From assembly GCA_964521255.1 (NCBI GenBank), contig CAZFRM010000001.1:62001-126000 (forward strand): a DNA stretch of 64,000 bases. Direction: 5' to 3'. The DNA is from ZC4RG29 sp964521255 (GTDB taxonomy: Bacteria > Bacteroidota > Bacteroidia > Cytophagales > Cyclobacteriaceae). Below the pieces are notes generated by a model. The model searched no databases. It was not told the DNA's origin and was given only the letters and a program-made list of their open reading frames with translations. Shown in pieces: positions 17,284 through 26,300 of the stretch. The translations under genes were made by a program, and so were the position numbers. The stretch's first letter is position 1. Each line of letters starts with the position of its first letter.

Positions 17284-18381
17284 ATGAGGAGGACTGTCCA
17301 ATTTATTTTTCTATATCTCTTCTTGCTTGGCTGCATTGAGCCTTATAATTTCCTTGTAGAGGATAAGAAATCAACGCTGGTTGTTGAAGGATTCATTTCC
17401 GATAAGTCATTCAATGAAACATTGCTTTATCCATCCGATGGAAGATACTTTTCAATAAAATTAAGCTATACAAGTAATGTTACTAATGTTTGGGGAGAAA
17501 CTATCGATGACGCAATCGTTCAACTCATTGACAATAATGGTGAACAGATTAGCTACGGTTCCGATGGAAAGGGTATTTATACTATTAGGAATCTGGAATT
17601 TAAAGCTGAACAAGGAAAAGAGTATAAATTACAAATAGTGATTTCTGAAGATGATATCTATGAAAGTTCCTGGCAATCACTGCCTTCATCCGAACCAAAC
17701 CCTGTTGGAAATATTGGATTTAATGAAGTAGAAAAGCAAGTGTATAAATATGAATCATCGGAACAAGTTGTAAAAACTGTAAAGGGAATTAATACATATG
17801 TTGAACTGTCTGAACATCACAATACCAAATTTTACAAGTGGAAATTTACGCCACAATGGATATATGTTGCTCCTTTTGCTACATCAACATCACCAGAAAA
17901 AAAATGCTGGGCTGTGAATCCACTTTACCTTTCAGACTATGCCTTGCTAGTGGATAATAAAGGAGGATATAAAAACAATCTGTTCTTTATCGAATCTATT
18001 CGGAATGAAAGAATATTTGAAGATTTTTCTGTACTTATTCAGCAATATGAATTGCCTGAAAATTATTATTACTTTCTGAAAGAAATGCAGGATCAAAATC
18101 AAGGAGGTCTAAGGACAGATACCCCGCCGTTTAATTTGCAATCCAACCTTATCTCGATGAATGAAGAAAAAAATGTAATTGGTTATTTCGCCGTTGTCAA
18201 CGAGAATGCTAAAAGGTGGTATTTTAATCGTCAAGATTTATCTTATAATGTTGAAAATACATTAAAGGGAGATTGTTCTGTTGTTTATGGTCCAGGTGGC
18301 CCGGCACCTGAGTGTACTTATTGTACAGCCTATTCTAATGGCACAGCGTTTAACGTTGAGCCACCCTGGTGGCGAAAGTAA
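17284..18381 (+). CDS. DUF4249 lipoprotein, copy 1
   Basis: The 365-residue protein has a lipoprotein signal (FLYLFLLGC, cysteine near 17) followed by IEPYNFLVEDKKSTLVVEGFIS, the characteristic DUF4249 opening. The second half is Trp/Tyr-rich and ends in GTAFNVEPPWWRK. DUF4249 proteins are encoded beside TonB receptors in Bacteroidota and are thought to be surface-exposed partners of unknown binding function. It starts 2 bases after the receptor stop and is a clear paralogue of the next gene, sharing for example SDKSFNET and KEMQDxNQGG. Confidence 0.88.
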   Translation: MRRTVQFIFLYLFLLGCIEPYNFLVEDKKSTLVVEGFISDKSFNETLLYPSDGRYFSIKLSYTSNVTNVWGETIDDAIVQLIDNNGEQISYGSDGKGIYTIRNLEFKAEQGKEYKLQIVISEDDIYESSWQSLPSSEPNPVGNIGFNEVEKQVYKYESSEQVVKTVKGINTYVELSEHHNTKFYKWKFTPQWIYVAPFATSTSPEKKCWAVNPLYLSDYALLVDNKGGYKNNLFFIESIRNERIFEDFSVLIQQYELPENYYYFLKEMQDQNQGGLRTDTPPFNLQSNLISMNEEKNVIGYFAVVNENAKRWYFNRQDLSYNVENTLKGDCSVVYGPGGPAPECTYCTAYSNGTAFNVEPPWWRK

Positions 18382-18384
18382 TCC

Positions 18385-19485
18385 ATGACCATGTATCGAC
18401 ACTTGCGTACTATTTGGTTATTTCTCTTGTTACCAGCTTGTGTAGAACCATATAATTTCATAATGCGCGATACTACTCCAGGGTTAGTGGTTGAGGCGTA
18501 TTTGTCAGATAAATCGTTTAATGAAACAACCGATTATCCTTCTGATGGCCGTAATTTTTATGTGAAAATCAGTTATACCAGCGACGTTACTAATACAAGA
18601 CCAGAAATGGTTAGTGAAGCCAATGTAGAACTGATAGATGACACGGGTGAAAAAGTTAACTACATAGAACAAGAGGACATAGGTATATACGAGATAACTG
18701 ATCCACAATTCAAAGTCATTTCAAATAGAAAATATAAACTTGCAATTACCCTTCAGGACGAAAGGCGTTTTGAATCATCGTGGGAAGAGCTTCCCGAGAC
18801 AAGGCCCATTGGAGAGGTGAGATTCTCAGAATTGGAGAAAACAGTTTATAAATATGAAGCAGGCGAACAAGTAGTTCGATCAGTGAAAGGAATAGACCTT
18901 CATATCAGTGTTCCACAAAATGAAACAGGAGAACCTATATTTTATAAGTGGGATTATGACTTTATGTGGGTTTATATTGCTCCGGAGTTATCGGTAATAT
19001 CTCCCAATAAAAAATGCTGGATTATTGACCCGAACTACCTCAACACTTACTCGCTACGAAACGATAATGCAGGTAACTATAATCAATCATTATTTTTTTT
19101 AGAAACGGTAAGAAATGATCGTGTTTACAATGATTTTTCAGCGCTGATAAGGCAAAACATTTTATCAGAAGATCATTATTACTTTTTTAAAGAAATGCAG
19201 GATTTAAATCAAGGAGGATTACTTATCGACACACCTCCATTTAATCTCAGAACAAATATTAATGCAGTTGGAAATGACACCCGCGTTTACGGACATTTCG
19301 GAATTGTTAGTGAACAAGCTGTTCGCTGGTATTTGGATAAGGATGAGCTATCTTACTTTATTAAAGACACTTCAAAGGAAGATTGTAATATTCCTTTTCT
19401 GGACCAAGCACCGCAGTGCACAAATTGTTTGCTTTATGAATATGGTCAGGCTACTAACGTTGAACCTATCTGGTGGAAAAAATGA
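18385..19485 (+). CDS. DUF4249 lipoprotein, copy 2
   Basis: This is the second DUF4249 member, 366 residues, with lipobox LLLPAC near residue 19 and then VEPYNFIMRDTTPGLVVEAYLS. It aligns end to end with copy 1 (YPSDGRNFYVKISYTSDVTN, KEMQDLNQGG, GQATNVEPIWWKK), pointing to a tandem duplication followed by divergence. Possible starts are ATG 18385 (chosen) and ATG 18391, and both give a good signal sequence. It is the last gene of the receptor operon. Its stop sits against a hairpin that serves the opposite-strand SusCD operon. Confidence 0.88.
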   Translation: MTMYRHLRTIWLFLLLPACVEPYNFIMRDTTPGLVVEAYLSDKSFNETTDYPSDGRNFYVKISYTSDVTNTRPEMVSEANVELIDDTGEKVNYIEQEDIGIYEITDPQFKVISNRKYKLAITLQDERRFESSWEELPETRPIGEVRFSELEKTVYKYEAGEQVVRSVKGIDLHISVPQNETGEPIFYKWDYDFMWVYIAPELSVISPNKKCWIIDPNYLNTYSLRNDNAGNYNQSLFFLETVRNDRVYNDFSALIRQNILSEDHYYFFKEMQDLNQGGLLIDTPPFNLRTNINAVGNDTRVYGHFGIVSEQAVRWYLDKDELSYFIKDTSKEDCNIPFLDQAPQCTNCLLYEYGQATNVEPIWWKK

Positions 19486-19487
19486 AA

Positions 19488-19510
19488 GGGCCATCCAAAA
19501 TGGATAGCCC
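19488..19510 (-). terminator. Intrinsic terminator of the first SusCD operon
   Basis: GGGCCATCCA and TGGATAGCCC form a 10-bp stem with one mismatch and a 3-base loop. Read on the minus strand it is followed by TTTCATTTTTT, so it ends the susD transcript. The plus-strand side has only a weak T tract. Confidence 0.75.
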
Positions 19511-19538
19511 CTCCTTAATTCAATATTAATTGAACAGA

Positions 19539-20987
19539 TTAGTTCACATCCCAAAAGATTTTAGTCTGAACATCATCCGAGCCACCAATTATACCAATAG
19601 CGGCATCCAAGTTTGATGGATTCAATGTTGCTTCTTTAATAGGGAAGATCATTCGGCGAGGAATGTCAGATTCAGCTAAACCCGGAGGAACATTAAAGCC
19701 AGTGAAGTCAAGACGTCTCCATAGGCTCCAACCTTCAAATCCCCTGTTGTACAAAGCAAGCCATTCTTGTATTCCTATTTTTTGTTTCCAACTTCCTGTT
19801 GCTGTTGCGTAGGCCACATCTGGATTTGCCAGATAGGCACTTATAGCAGCCGCACCGATGCCCCAATACTCCATTGAAGCGGTAATTCCTGCATTGTAGT
19901 GCTCCGCTGCAGTACCTCCTACAGCAATACCTCTTTCAACAGCTTCAGCAAGCATAAACTCAACTTCTGAGTAATCTAAAATCATGCCTTCAAGACCGGG
20001 GTCATGAAACACTTCTCCTACGCGAGAATTAGCTGCATACGTATTTGCTGTTCCATAAATACCCCCTTTAAATGTACCGTCACCCATAGGTTGAGCATAG
20101 ACTGGTAATCTGGGATCAGCTAAAGCGTTCATTTTATCGACTATAGTATTCGCAATAACATAGTCAGCACGACCGCTTTGAACCAAATCTTCCCAAATAG
20201 GGTTAGTGTTAGGTGCCTCAGGAATATAAGCAAGAACTGCATTGTCATTATTGCTTTCGAAAACACCACCGCTAACTGCCTGAGTAATCATGGTTGCAGC
20301 CTTTCCGGCATCAACATCAGAAATTGTGATTGCCAATTTCAACTTTAATGAGTTTGCAAACTTCTTCCATTTTCCTACATTTCCACCATATACTCTATCC
20401 TGATCAGGATTAAAACTAGCTTCGCCCACAGTCATTCCTGATATCGCGGTTTCTAATATGTCAATAATGTTACTATATACTGACGCTCCAGGATCGTAAG
20501 CTGGTATTAATATTTCATCATTAATAGCTTCGGTGAATGGAACTGCTCCAAAATTATCAACCAGCACAGAGTAGGTATAAACCATACAAGCATCAATGAT
20601 CGCCATCTGGTTTGACTTTTCAGTATCTGTTAAGCCTAGTGATAAAGCCGTTTCTTCAACACGGATTTTTGCTTGCGCAAAATCTCTAAGTGCATCGCGG
20701 TAAGCGTTTTGCCATACCTGATCGGGTATCTGCCTACCTACCATATTATACTGGCTTTCATCAGGATATGTTGTTTGTGCCCAGTATTGAGCGTACAAGC
20801 GGAATACGTTTTCATTAACATTTGTACTGACCATAAGGTCAAACAAGTTTCTTACACCACTAGTAAACAGTGCATCTGCAGGCACTTCGCTGGCGTTTTT
20901 CTTCGGTCTATTCAATTCCTCCATCCTGCTGTCATCGCAGGCAAAAGCTATAACCGAAACAAGTATTGTTAATATTATCTTTCTCAT
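19539..20987 (-). CDS. SusD/RagB-like surface lipoprotein (SusD-like_2 type)
   Basis: The 482-residue lipoprotein has a signal ending SVIAFAC (cysteine near 17) and then DDSRMEELNRPKKNASEVP. SusD-like proteins form the lid on a SusC channel and bind the ligand. The chain is helix-rich (TPR-like), with the family's C-terminal IGIQEWLALYNRGFEGWSLWRRLDF, which is typical of the SusD-like_2 subgroup. It lies 20 bases downstream of its SusC partner. No glycoside hydrolase or protease is adjacent, so the ligand class cannot be deduced. Confidence 0.92.
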   Translation of the reverse strand: MRKIILTILVSVIAFACDDSRMEELNRPKKNASEVPADALFTSGVRNLFDLMVSTNVNENVFRLYAQYWAQTTYPDESQYNMVGRQIPDQVWQNAYRDALRDFAQAKIRVEETALSLGLTDTEKSNQMAIIDACMVYTYSVLVDNFGAVPFTEAINDEILIPAYDPGASVYSNIIDILETAISGMTVGEASFNPDQDRVYGGNVGKWKKFANSLKLKLAITISDVDAGKAATMITQAVSGGVFESNNDNAVLAYIPEAPNTNPIWEDLVQSGRADYVIANTIVDKMNALADPRLPVYAQPMGDGTFKGGIYGTANTYAANSRVGEVFHDPGLEGMILDYSEVEFMLAEAVERGIAVGGTAAEHYNAGITASMEYWGIGAAAISAYLANPDVAYATATGSWKQKIGIQEWLALYNRGFEGWSLWRRLDFTGFNVPPGLAESDIPRRMIFPIKEATLNPSNLDAAIGIIGGSDDVQTKIFWDVN

Positions 20988-21007
20988 AATGTTCTAAGAT
21001 TTTAGGT

Positions 21008-24000
21008 TTAAAAATCCAGGTCTAACCTGAAACCATAAGTTTTTAAAGTCGGGTAAGCACCTGAAATGTATCCCTGACCATTACCAGCGCCCAATCCAGA
21101 TTCAGGATCTGCATAAGGTAAGTTTTTATCGATGATCCAAAGGTTACGTCCGACCAAAGAAATAGAAGCTCTTTGAAATAAATTTCCTAAAGCACCTTTT
21201 GGTAAAGTATAAGTGATAGCAACCTCTCTTAACTTAACATAGGATGCATCATACATTGTTAATGAGTTCGGGTTTCTGGTTGCACTTCCCCAATAGTAGG
21301 CACCACCATAATAATCCGCACTGGCTCTTACCGTATTTTCAGAACCGTCAGCTTGCACACCTTCTAGAATAATTCCACCACTATCCTCACCAGTAGTAAC
21401 TAAATCTCTAACAGGATTGCCCAGATCATTGAGTCCGGCTGTATTGGCAGAGATTCCAGTACCTTGTCCATAATGATTATCAAGTGACCAAACATCACCA
21501 CCATGTGAAATATCAATCAAAAAGCTGAAGTTAAAATTCTTGTAACTAAACATGTTAGTCAAACCACCGTTCCAGTCAGGGTTTGGATCACCAATAACTT
21601 GGTCAGCCAGAGCAACATAGTAACCCTGTGCATTAACCACACGCCTTCCATTCAAGAATTGATATCCAGTACCTCTAAACACTCCATAAGGTTGGCCAAC
21701 AGTAGCATTTGCGGACATGCCACCTTGGTAACTGTTAATCACATAGTTTTCAATTCCTGCTGGCAATGAATTAACTTCACTGATATTCTTAGCCCAATTC
21801 ATTGAAATATTCCACCTAAAGTTGCTGTTTTTTATCAGGTCATAACCCAACGCAACTTCAACACCGCGGTTCTCGATATCTCCACCATTTAGATATTTGA
21901 AACCCATACCTGTTGCTTTGGAGACTTCAACTTCCACAATCTGATCTGTTGAATTAGTCTTATATAAAGCCAAATCAAAATTTAACCGGTTGTTAAGCGT
22001 GATTAACTCAAGGCCTGCTTCCCAACTTGCCGTTTTTTCTGGTCTAAGATTTGGATTATTCACAACAGTCGGATATGTAAATACTGTAGCAGCACCAAAA
22101 TTGTCAACCTTTGAATACGTGATTGAAGTTCTTTCAGGATCAGTGTCATTCCCAACTTCTGCGTAGTTAATTCTAAACTTACCATAATTAATAAACGAAG
22201 CGTCCAACAGTTCACTAAACACAAAACTTAGCGATTCAGCGTGATAGAAGTAAGAATTGTTATCTACAGGCAGAGCGGAAGATATATCATTTCTTGCACT
22301 AAGATCAAGATAAAGCATACTCTTGTAGCCAAGGTTAAGGTTGCCAAAATATCCATAAACTTCTTTTGTTGTTGCCGTCTCACGAGGAAGCAAAACTGGC
22401 AGCTTTGAATTGTTTATCGAATACAAATTTGGTACAACAAGTCCTCCATTGGTTGATGTCCAAATTGCATCAAACGAATTTTTTCTAATGTTAGTACCTA
22501 AAATAGCTGACAATGAAAAATCTGGAGTGATATGCTTGTTAGCGGTAAAGATCAAATCGTAGTTATAATCAGCAACCTTTCGATCTTCCCGATTATATCC
22601 CGAGCCTTCGTCATTTTTAGATCCATCACCTTTTGGAATACCAAACTCAGTAGGAACACTTCCGATCGCTCTACGCTCCTCTCTTAGTTCTGAGTAAGCA
22701 TCAGCAGTAACTCTACCCATAACACTTAACCAATCGGTAATATTATAAGTAAGGGTAATATTCCCGTATACCCTGTTACGTTCGTCTGTCTGATAGTTCT
22801 GATTTCTAGTCCAATATGGATTATCCCAGAATATAGGAGTTTCAGGATCATGATAATCTCCACCATTCCATGTTATATTTCTCCCAGTTTTATTGTACAT
22901 ATCCTCCAATGATTTTATGTCAACATTAGTTTGCCACCATTGACGGAAATTAGTCATAAGGTTATCACTATAACCGGTAGAATATCTACCAATTGTATTA
23001 TTATTAGCGTAATTAACGTTCAGGCTGGCGGTTAATTTTTCATTAATCTTACTTGTACCCGTAAAACTGAAGTTGTGGCGTTGCAACTCGCTATTTGGCA
23101 ACATGCCATTCATCTTATAATTAGTATAACTTACCCGGAAGCTATTGACATCATTTCCTCCTGATAGCGCAACCGAGTTATTATACTCCATTTGCGTCTC
23201 AAAAAAGTCTACCGGCGTGTGTTTAGCAGCCATCCATGGATAGGCTCTTCCATAGTTTGGTGATTCGGGAACAAAGGAATCCCAATGATACACATTCAAA
23301 CTTGGGTTAAATGGAGCTCCATAAGAACCATCTTCAAGTGTAGGAACAACAAAATCATCTGTTCCGTCTCCATTTATGTCATCCTTGAAGAAACCATCTC
23401 CTTCATCGTCATAGTAGTGAAACCATTCCCGTGCATACCCAGCTCCATACTTATTTTGATACTCAGTAAAAGTATCTTTGTTGATTTGACCTGCAGTAAC
23501 GCCTGTGGATACAGAAATACCTATTCCATTCTGCTTTTTCCCTTTTTTAGTAGTAATCATGATTACCCCGTTGGCGGCACGCGAACCGTACAAAGTAGTT
23601 GCTGCAGCACCCTTTAATACGTTCACTGATTCAATGTCTTCAGGGTTGATATCGGACGCGGCGTTACCATAATCATATCCATATCTTCCAGCAGCCTGGA
23701 AAGCTGAGTTACCTGTTCTGTTATCGATAGGAACACCATCAACTACATAAAGAGGTTGATTGCCGCCCGATACTGATTTATTACCACGAATAACTACGTT
23801 AGTTGAACCCCCAAAATTGTTATTCGTTCTGATCTGTACACCAGCAACTTTTCCAGAAAGAGAGTTAACAAAATTCTGCTGTTTTGCTGTTGTCAAAGCA
23901 TTGCCATCAACTGATTGAGTCGCGTAGCCTAAGGATGCTTTTTCGCGAGGAATGTTAAGTGCTGTTACTACAACTTCAGTAAGTTGCGTAACGTCACTGG

Positions 24001-24283
24001 CCATTGATACATCAACCGAAGACCGATTTCCAATTTCGATTTCTTGTGCAACGAGACCAATAAATGTGAATACTAACGTACCACCTGCTTGTGGAACACC
24101 GATCGAGTAAGAACCGGTTGCATCTGTAGCGGTACCAACAGTGGTGCCTTTTAAGAGGACGTTCACTCCGGGGAGTGCAGACCCATCATCCGCAGAGGTC
24201 ACCTTTCCCGTGACCGTTCGCTCTTGCGCCCATGCACTAAAAAATAGGGCAACAAAGAAGCTAGCTAGTAGAATCTTCTTCAT
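21008..24283 (-). CDS. SusC/RagA-type TonB-linked outer-membrane transporter
   Basis: The 1091-residue protein has a signal peptide (cleavage after SAWAQ, about 20). A carboxypeptidase-like domain follows (ERTVTGKVTSADDGSALPGVN, 21-100), then a TonB-box-like region (LTEVVVTALNIPREK), the plug with GNKSVSGGNQPLYVVDGVPID and SVNVLKGAAATTLYGSRAANGV, and a long beta-barrel ending in FRLDLDF. It imports a ligand handed over by the SusD lipoprotein encoded immediately downstream. Its signal and first domain are nearly the same as in the second SusC of this window, while the barrel is unrelated in detail. Confidence 0.95.
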   Translation of the reverse strand: MKKILLASFFVALFFSAWAQERTVTGKVTSADDGSALPGVNVLLKGTTVGTATDATGSYSIGVPQAGGTLVFTFIGLVAQEIEIGNRSSVDVSMASDVTQLTEVVVTALNIPREKASLGYATQSVDGNALTTAKQQNFVNSLSGKVAGVQIRTNNNFGGSTNVVIRGNKSVSGGNQPLYVVDGVPIDNRTGNSAFQAAGRYGYDYGNAASDINPEDIESVNVLKGAAATTLYGSRAANGVIMITTKKGKKQNGIGISVSTGVTAGQINKDTFTEYQNKYGAGYAREWFHYYDDEGDGFFKDDINGDGTDDFVVPTLEDGSYGAPFNPSLNVYHWDSFVPESPNYGRAYPWMAAKHTPVDFFETQMEYNNSVALSGGNDVNSFRVSYTNYKMNGMLPNSELQRHNFSFTGTSKINEKLTASLNVNYANNNTIGRYSTGYSDNLMTNFRQWWQTNVDIKSLEDMYNKTGRNITWNGGDYHDPETPIFWDNPYWTRNQNYQTDERNRVYGNITLTYNITDWLSVMGRVTADAYSELREERRAIGSVPTEFGIPKGDGSKNDEGSGYNREDRKVADYNYDLIFTANKHITPDFSLSAILGTNIRKNSFDAIWTSTNGGLVVPNLYSINNSKLPVLLPRETATTKEVYGYFGNLNLGYKSMLYLDLSARNDISSALPVDNNSYFYHAESLSFVFSELLDASFINYGKFRINYAEVGNDTDPERTSITYSKVDNFGAATVFTYPTVVNNPNLRPEKTASWEAGLELITLNNRLNFDLALYKTNSTDQIVEVEVSKATGMGFKYLNGGDIENRGVEVALGYDLIKNSNFRWNISMNWAKNISEVNSLPAGIENYVINSYQGGMSANATVGQPYGVFRGTGYQFLNGRRVVNAQGYYVALADQVIGDPNPDWNGGLTNMFSYKNFNFSFLIDISHGGDVWSLDNHYGQGTGISANTAGLNDLGNPVRDLVTTGEDSGGIILEGVQADGSENTVRASADYYGGAYYWGSATRNPNSLTMYDASYVKLREVAITYTLPKGALGNLFQRASISLVGRNLWIIDKNLPYADPESGLGAGNGQGYISGAYPTLKTYGFRLDLDF

Positions 24284-24291
24284 AGAATTGT

Positions 24292-24326
24292 GTTTAGGTT
24301 AATGAAATTGTCCCGCAAAATACGGG
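24292..24326 (-). promoter_or_regulatory. Leader of the first SusC gene: conserved box and small hairpin
   Basis: On the minus strand a 4-bp stem (CCCG/CGGG) encloses TATTTTG, which resembles a Bacteroidota -7 box. This is followed 13 bases later by ATTAACCTAAAC just before the ATG. The same arrangement occurs before the second SusC gene with one compensating base-pair change, and in part before the TonB receptor at 60-62.8 kb. Confidence 0.5.
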
Positions 24327-24399
24327 TTATTTCAGAATTTAAAATACCGAAAAATGTTTCTCCCCAAGTTTTGGTGCTTCTGAAAAGCATTGCGCTAGT

Positions 24400-24422
24400 A
24401 AATACCCCAATTTGGGGTATTT
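24400..24422. promoter_or_regulatory. Perfect palindrome upstream of the first SusC gene
   Basis: AAATACCCCAA and TTGGGGTATTT are exact inverted 11-mers around a single T. The site is about 117 bases upstream of the SusC ATG, in an otherwise plain A/T-rich gap (24327-24594). There is no T tract, so it looks like a regulator binding site and not a terminator. Confidence 0.5.
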
Positions 24423-24594
24423 AATCCGAAGCCAAAAATAAAGACCGAATCTTAAGTCCAAATTAACTTCACTCTATAAAAACTCACCCGCCCTTGAATC
24501 AAGGAAGTAGTAGCATTATGCTTGTTTAGCTCGATTTTTGGCCGTTAGAGTCATGTGGTGTCCTCTCCGAGAGTAATATTTATTTAGTTATGAC

Positions 24595-24623
24595 CAAAAA
24601 AAAGCTGCCCCCTGCGGGGCAGC
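24595..24623 (-). terminator. Intrinsic terminator of the second SusCD operon
   Basis: GCTGCCCC (24604-24611) pairs with GGGGCAGC (24616-24623) around a 4-base loop. On the minus strand the stem is followed by nine T residues. It lies 47 bases after the SusD stop. Confidence 0.9.
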
Positions 24624-24669
24624 CCTCCAAAGCGCGGAAAATTTTTCCAACTCTCTTTACAGAAACATT

Positions 24670-26289
24670 TTAATACGATGGGTTTTGTTGTGCTGCCAAA
24701 ACCGGATTGTTAATAATCTCCTGTGTTGGAATTGGCCACACAAAACGGAAATCCGAATACGGAATAAAATCATGCATGCTGTACGTAGTTGTAGGGTCAT
24801 TGGTATAAAGTGGACCATAATTAGCTATACCACGATTTGCTTTGGCCGGAATTCCACCAATACCAAAATCAGAATCCAGTACCAGCCTGTGAATATCTCC
24901 CCAACGCAACCCTTCAGCCACAAATTCTATTCTTCGTTCATTTAATATAGCCTGGATCAGTTCCTTATCGTCTGCGAAATCTCCCAACTCAAATTGGTCG
25001 TCCGCATCTACGGCACGGTTGCGTATGGCATTTAAAAGTTCCAGCGCTCTTGCGTCCGGGGCAGCGCTTTGATGCTGGATGGCCTCTGCCACGTTAAGCA
25101 ACACTTCTGCATAACGAATCACAGGAGCATTGTCTGTCCGTGCTACAAAATCAGCATACTTGGTAGTGAACTTGGCGCCCTTGCCGGAATTTGTAACGCC
25201 ATCATCTGTGGCCATATTTAACTTCCTCCAGTCGTTAGGAAGCCAGAACGATTGATTCCACAAAACCGGGCTGATACCCACAAGCCCTCTCGCTCCAATG
25301 TTCTCGGGCCTGTACATGGTGGGTAATGCACCGTTTACACTTGCGTTATCAATATCATTGTTTTCAATAGAAAAAATAGATTCTGTATTGGTCTTATTTG
25401 CTGCACCAAATGCTCCCATAGGTGTATCCGTGAGTGAACGTGTACCGAAATCGGCAGAAGAACTGAACGGCGCTGTACTTTGAGGAGCAAGCTTATTGCC
25501 TTCCTCAACTACTTTAGCCCAGTTGCTCATATGCAAATAGACACGTGTCTTCAACGCAACGGCGGCCGCTTTGGTAGCCCGTGTCAGGTGCTGACCTCCT
25601 GCCCTCGATGAAGGAAGCGTAGATTCTGCATAATCAAGATCGGATAAGATCAGACTGTACCCTTCAGCTACGGTTCCCCTACCCTGTGATATGGCCACAT
25701 CCACATCTGATTGATTGAGGATAGGTGTTGTCCTCAGGGGAACACCTCCTGCCGCAGCACTAGGATTATCGGAGTAAGGTCTTGACCAATGGATCAATAA
25801 CGTATGGTAAGCCAGGGCTCTCAGAAGGCGGCATTCTCCCTTCCATGCATCCAATGTAGCCTGAGGAAGGGCGGGTGAAGAAGTTGCATTTTCCAACTCG
25901 CCCAACACTATATTAGCCTTGTTGATCAAATCGTACAGGGTAGCCCACATATATTCCTGGTTAGCCGCCGCTGACGGAGTATATGTGCTCTCATACGTAA
26001 CAGCGAAGAATAGCTGCGTATTCACAACATCTTCTCCGCGGGTATCGCCTTGTTCAACATGAGCAGCCCCGAAAGGATATCCTCTCACTGCACCTCCCGC
26101 ATAAAATCCACTTTGTGCGGCATCGTAAACACCTGCCACTGCCAAAGCCATACGCTCAGGCGTCTGAAACGCCGTCAATTCCGAAAGATCGGTTTGCGGC
26201 TCTATGTCCAATACATCACAGGAGGCTACTGCTGTCAAAAGAAATACTCCCGCAATTTTTTTAATGTATGTTTTTAAATTCAAGTTCAT
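24670..26289 (-). CDS. SusD/RagB family surface lipoprotein
   Basis: This 539-residue lipoprotein has a signal ending LLTAVASC (cysteine about 24), then DVLDIEPQTDLSELTAFQTPE, the classical SusD/RagB N-terminus. Further family stretches are CRLLRALAYHTLLIHWSRPY, with its conserved Arg-Ala-Tyr helix, and the C-terminal APVIRYAEVLLNVAEA, LNERRIEFVAEGLRWGDIHR and FRFVWPIPTQEI. It belongs to the main SusD group, unlike the other SusD in this window, so the two operons are not recent duplicates. It partners the SusC gene 11 bases upstream. Confidence 0.95.
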   Translation of the reverse strand: MNLNLKTYIKKIAGVFLLTAVASCDVLDIEPQTDLSELTAFQTPERMALAVAGVYDAAQSGFYAGGAVRGYPFGAAHVEQGDTRGEDVVNTQLFFAVTYESTYTPSAAANQEYMWATLYDLINKANIVLGELENATSSPALPQATLDAWKGECRLLRALAYHTLLIHWSRPYSDNPSAAAGGVPLRTTPILNQSDVDVAISQGRGTVAEGYSLILSDLDYAESTLPSSRAGGQHLTRATKAAAVALKTRVYLHMSNWAKVVEEGNKLAPQSTAPFSSSADFGTRSLTDTPMGAFGAANKTNTESIFSIENNDIDNASVNGALPTMYRPENIGARGLVGISPVLWNQSFWLPNDWRKLNMATDDGVTNSGKGAKFTTKYADFVARTDNAPVIRYAEVLLNVAEAIQHQSAAPDARALELLNAIRNRAVDADDQFELGDFADDKELIQAILNERRIEFVAEGLRWGDIHRLVLDSDFGIGGIPAKANRGIANYGPLYTNDPTTTYSMHDFIPYSDFRFVWPIPTQEIINNPVLAAQQNPSY

Positions 26290-26300
26290 GGTAACAAAAG

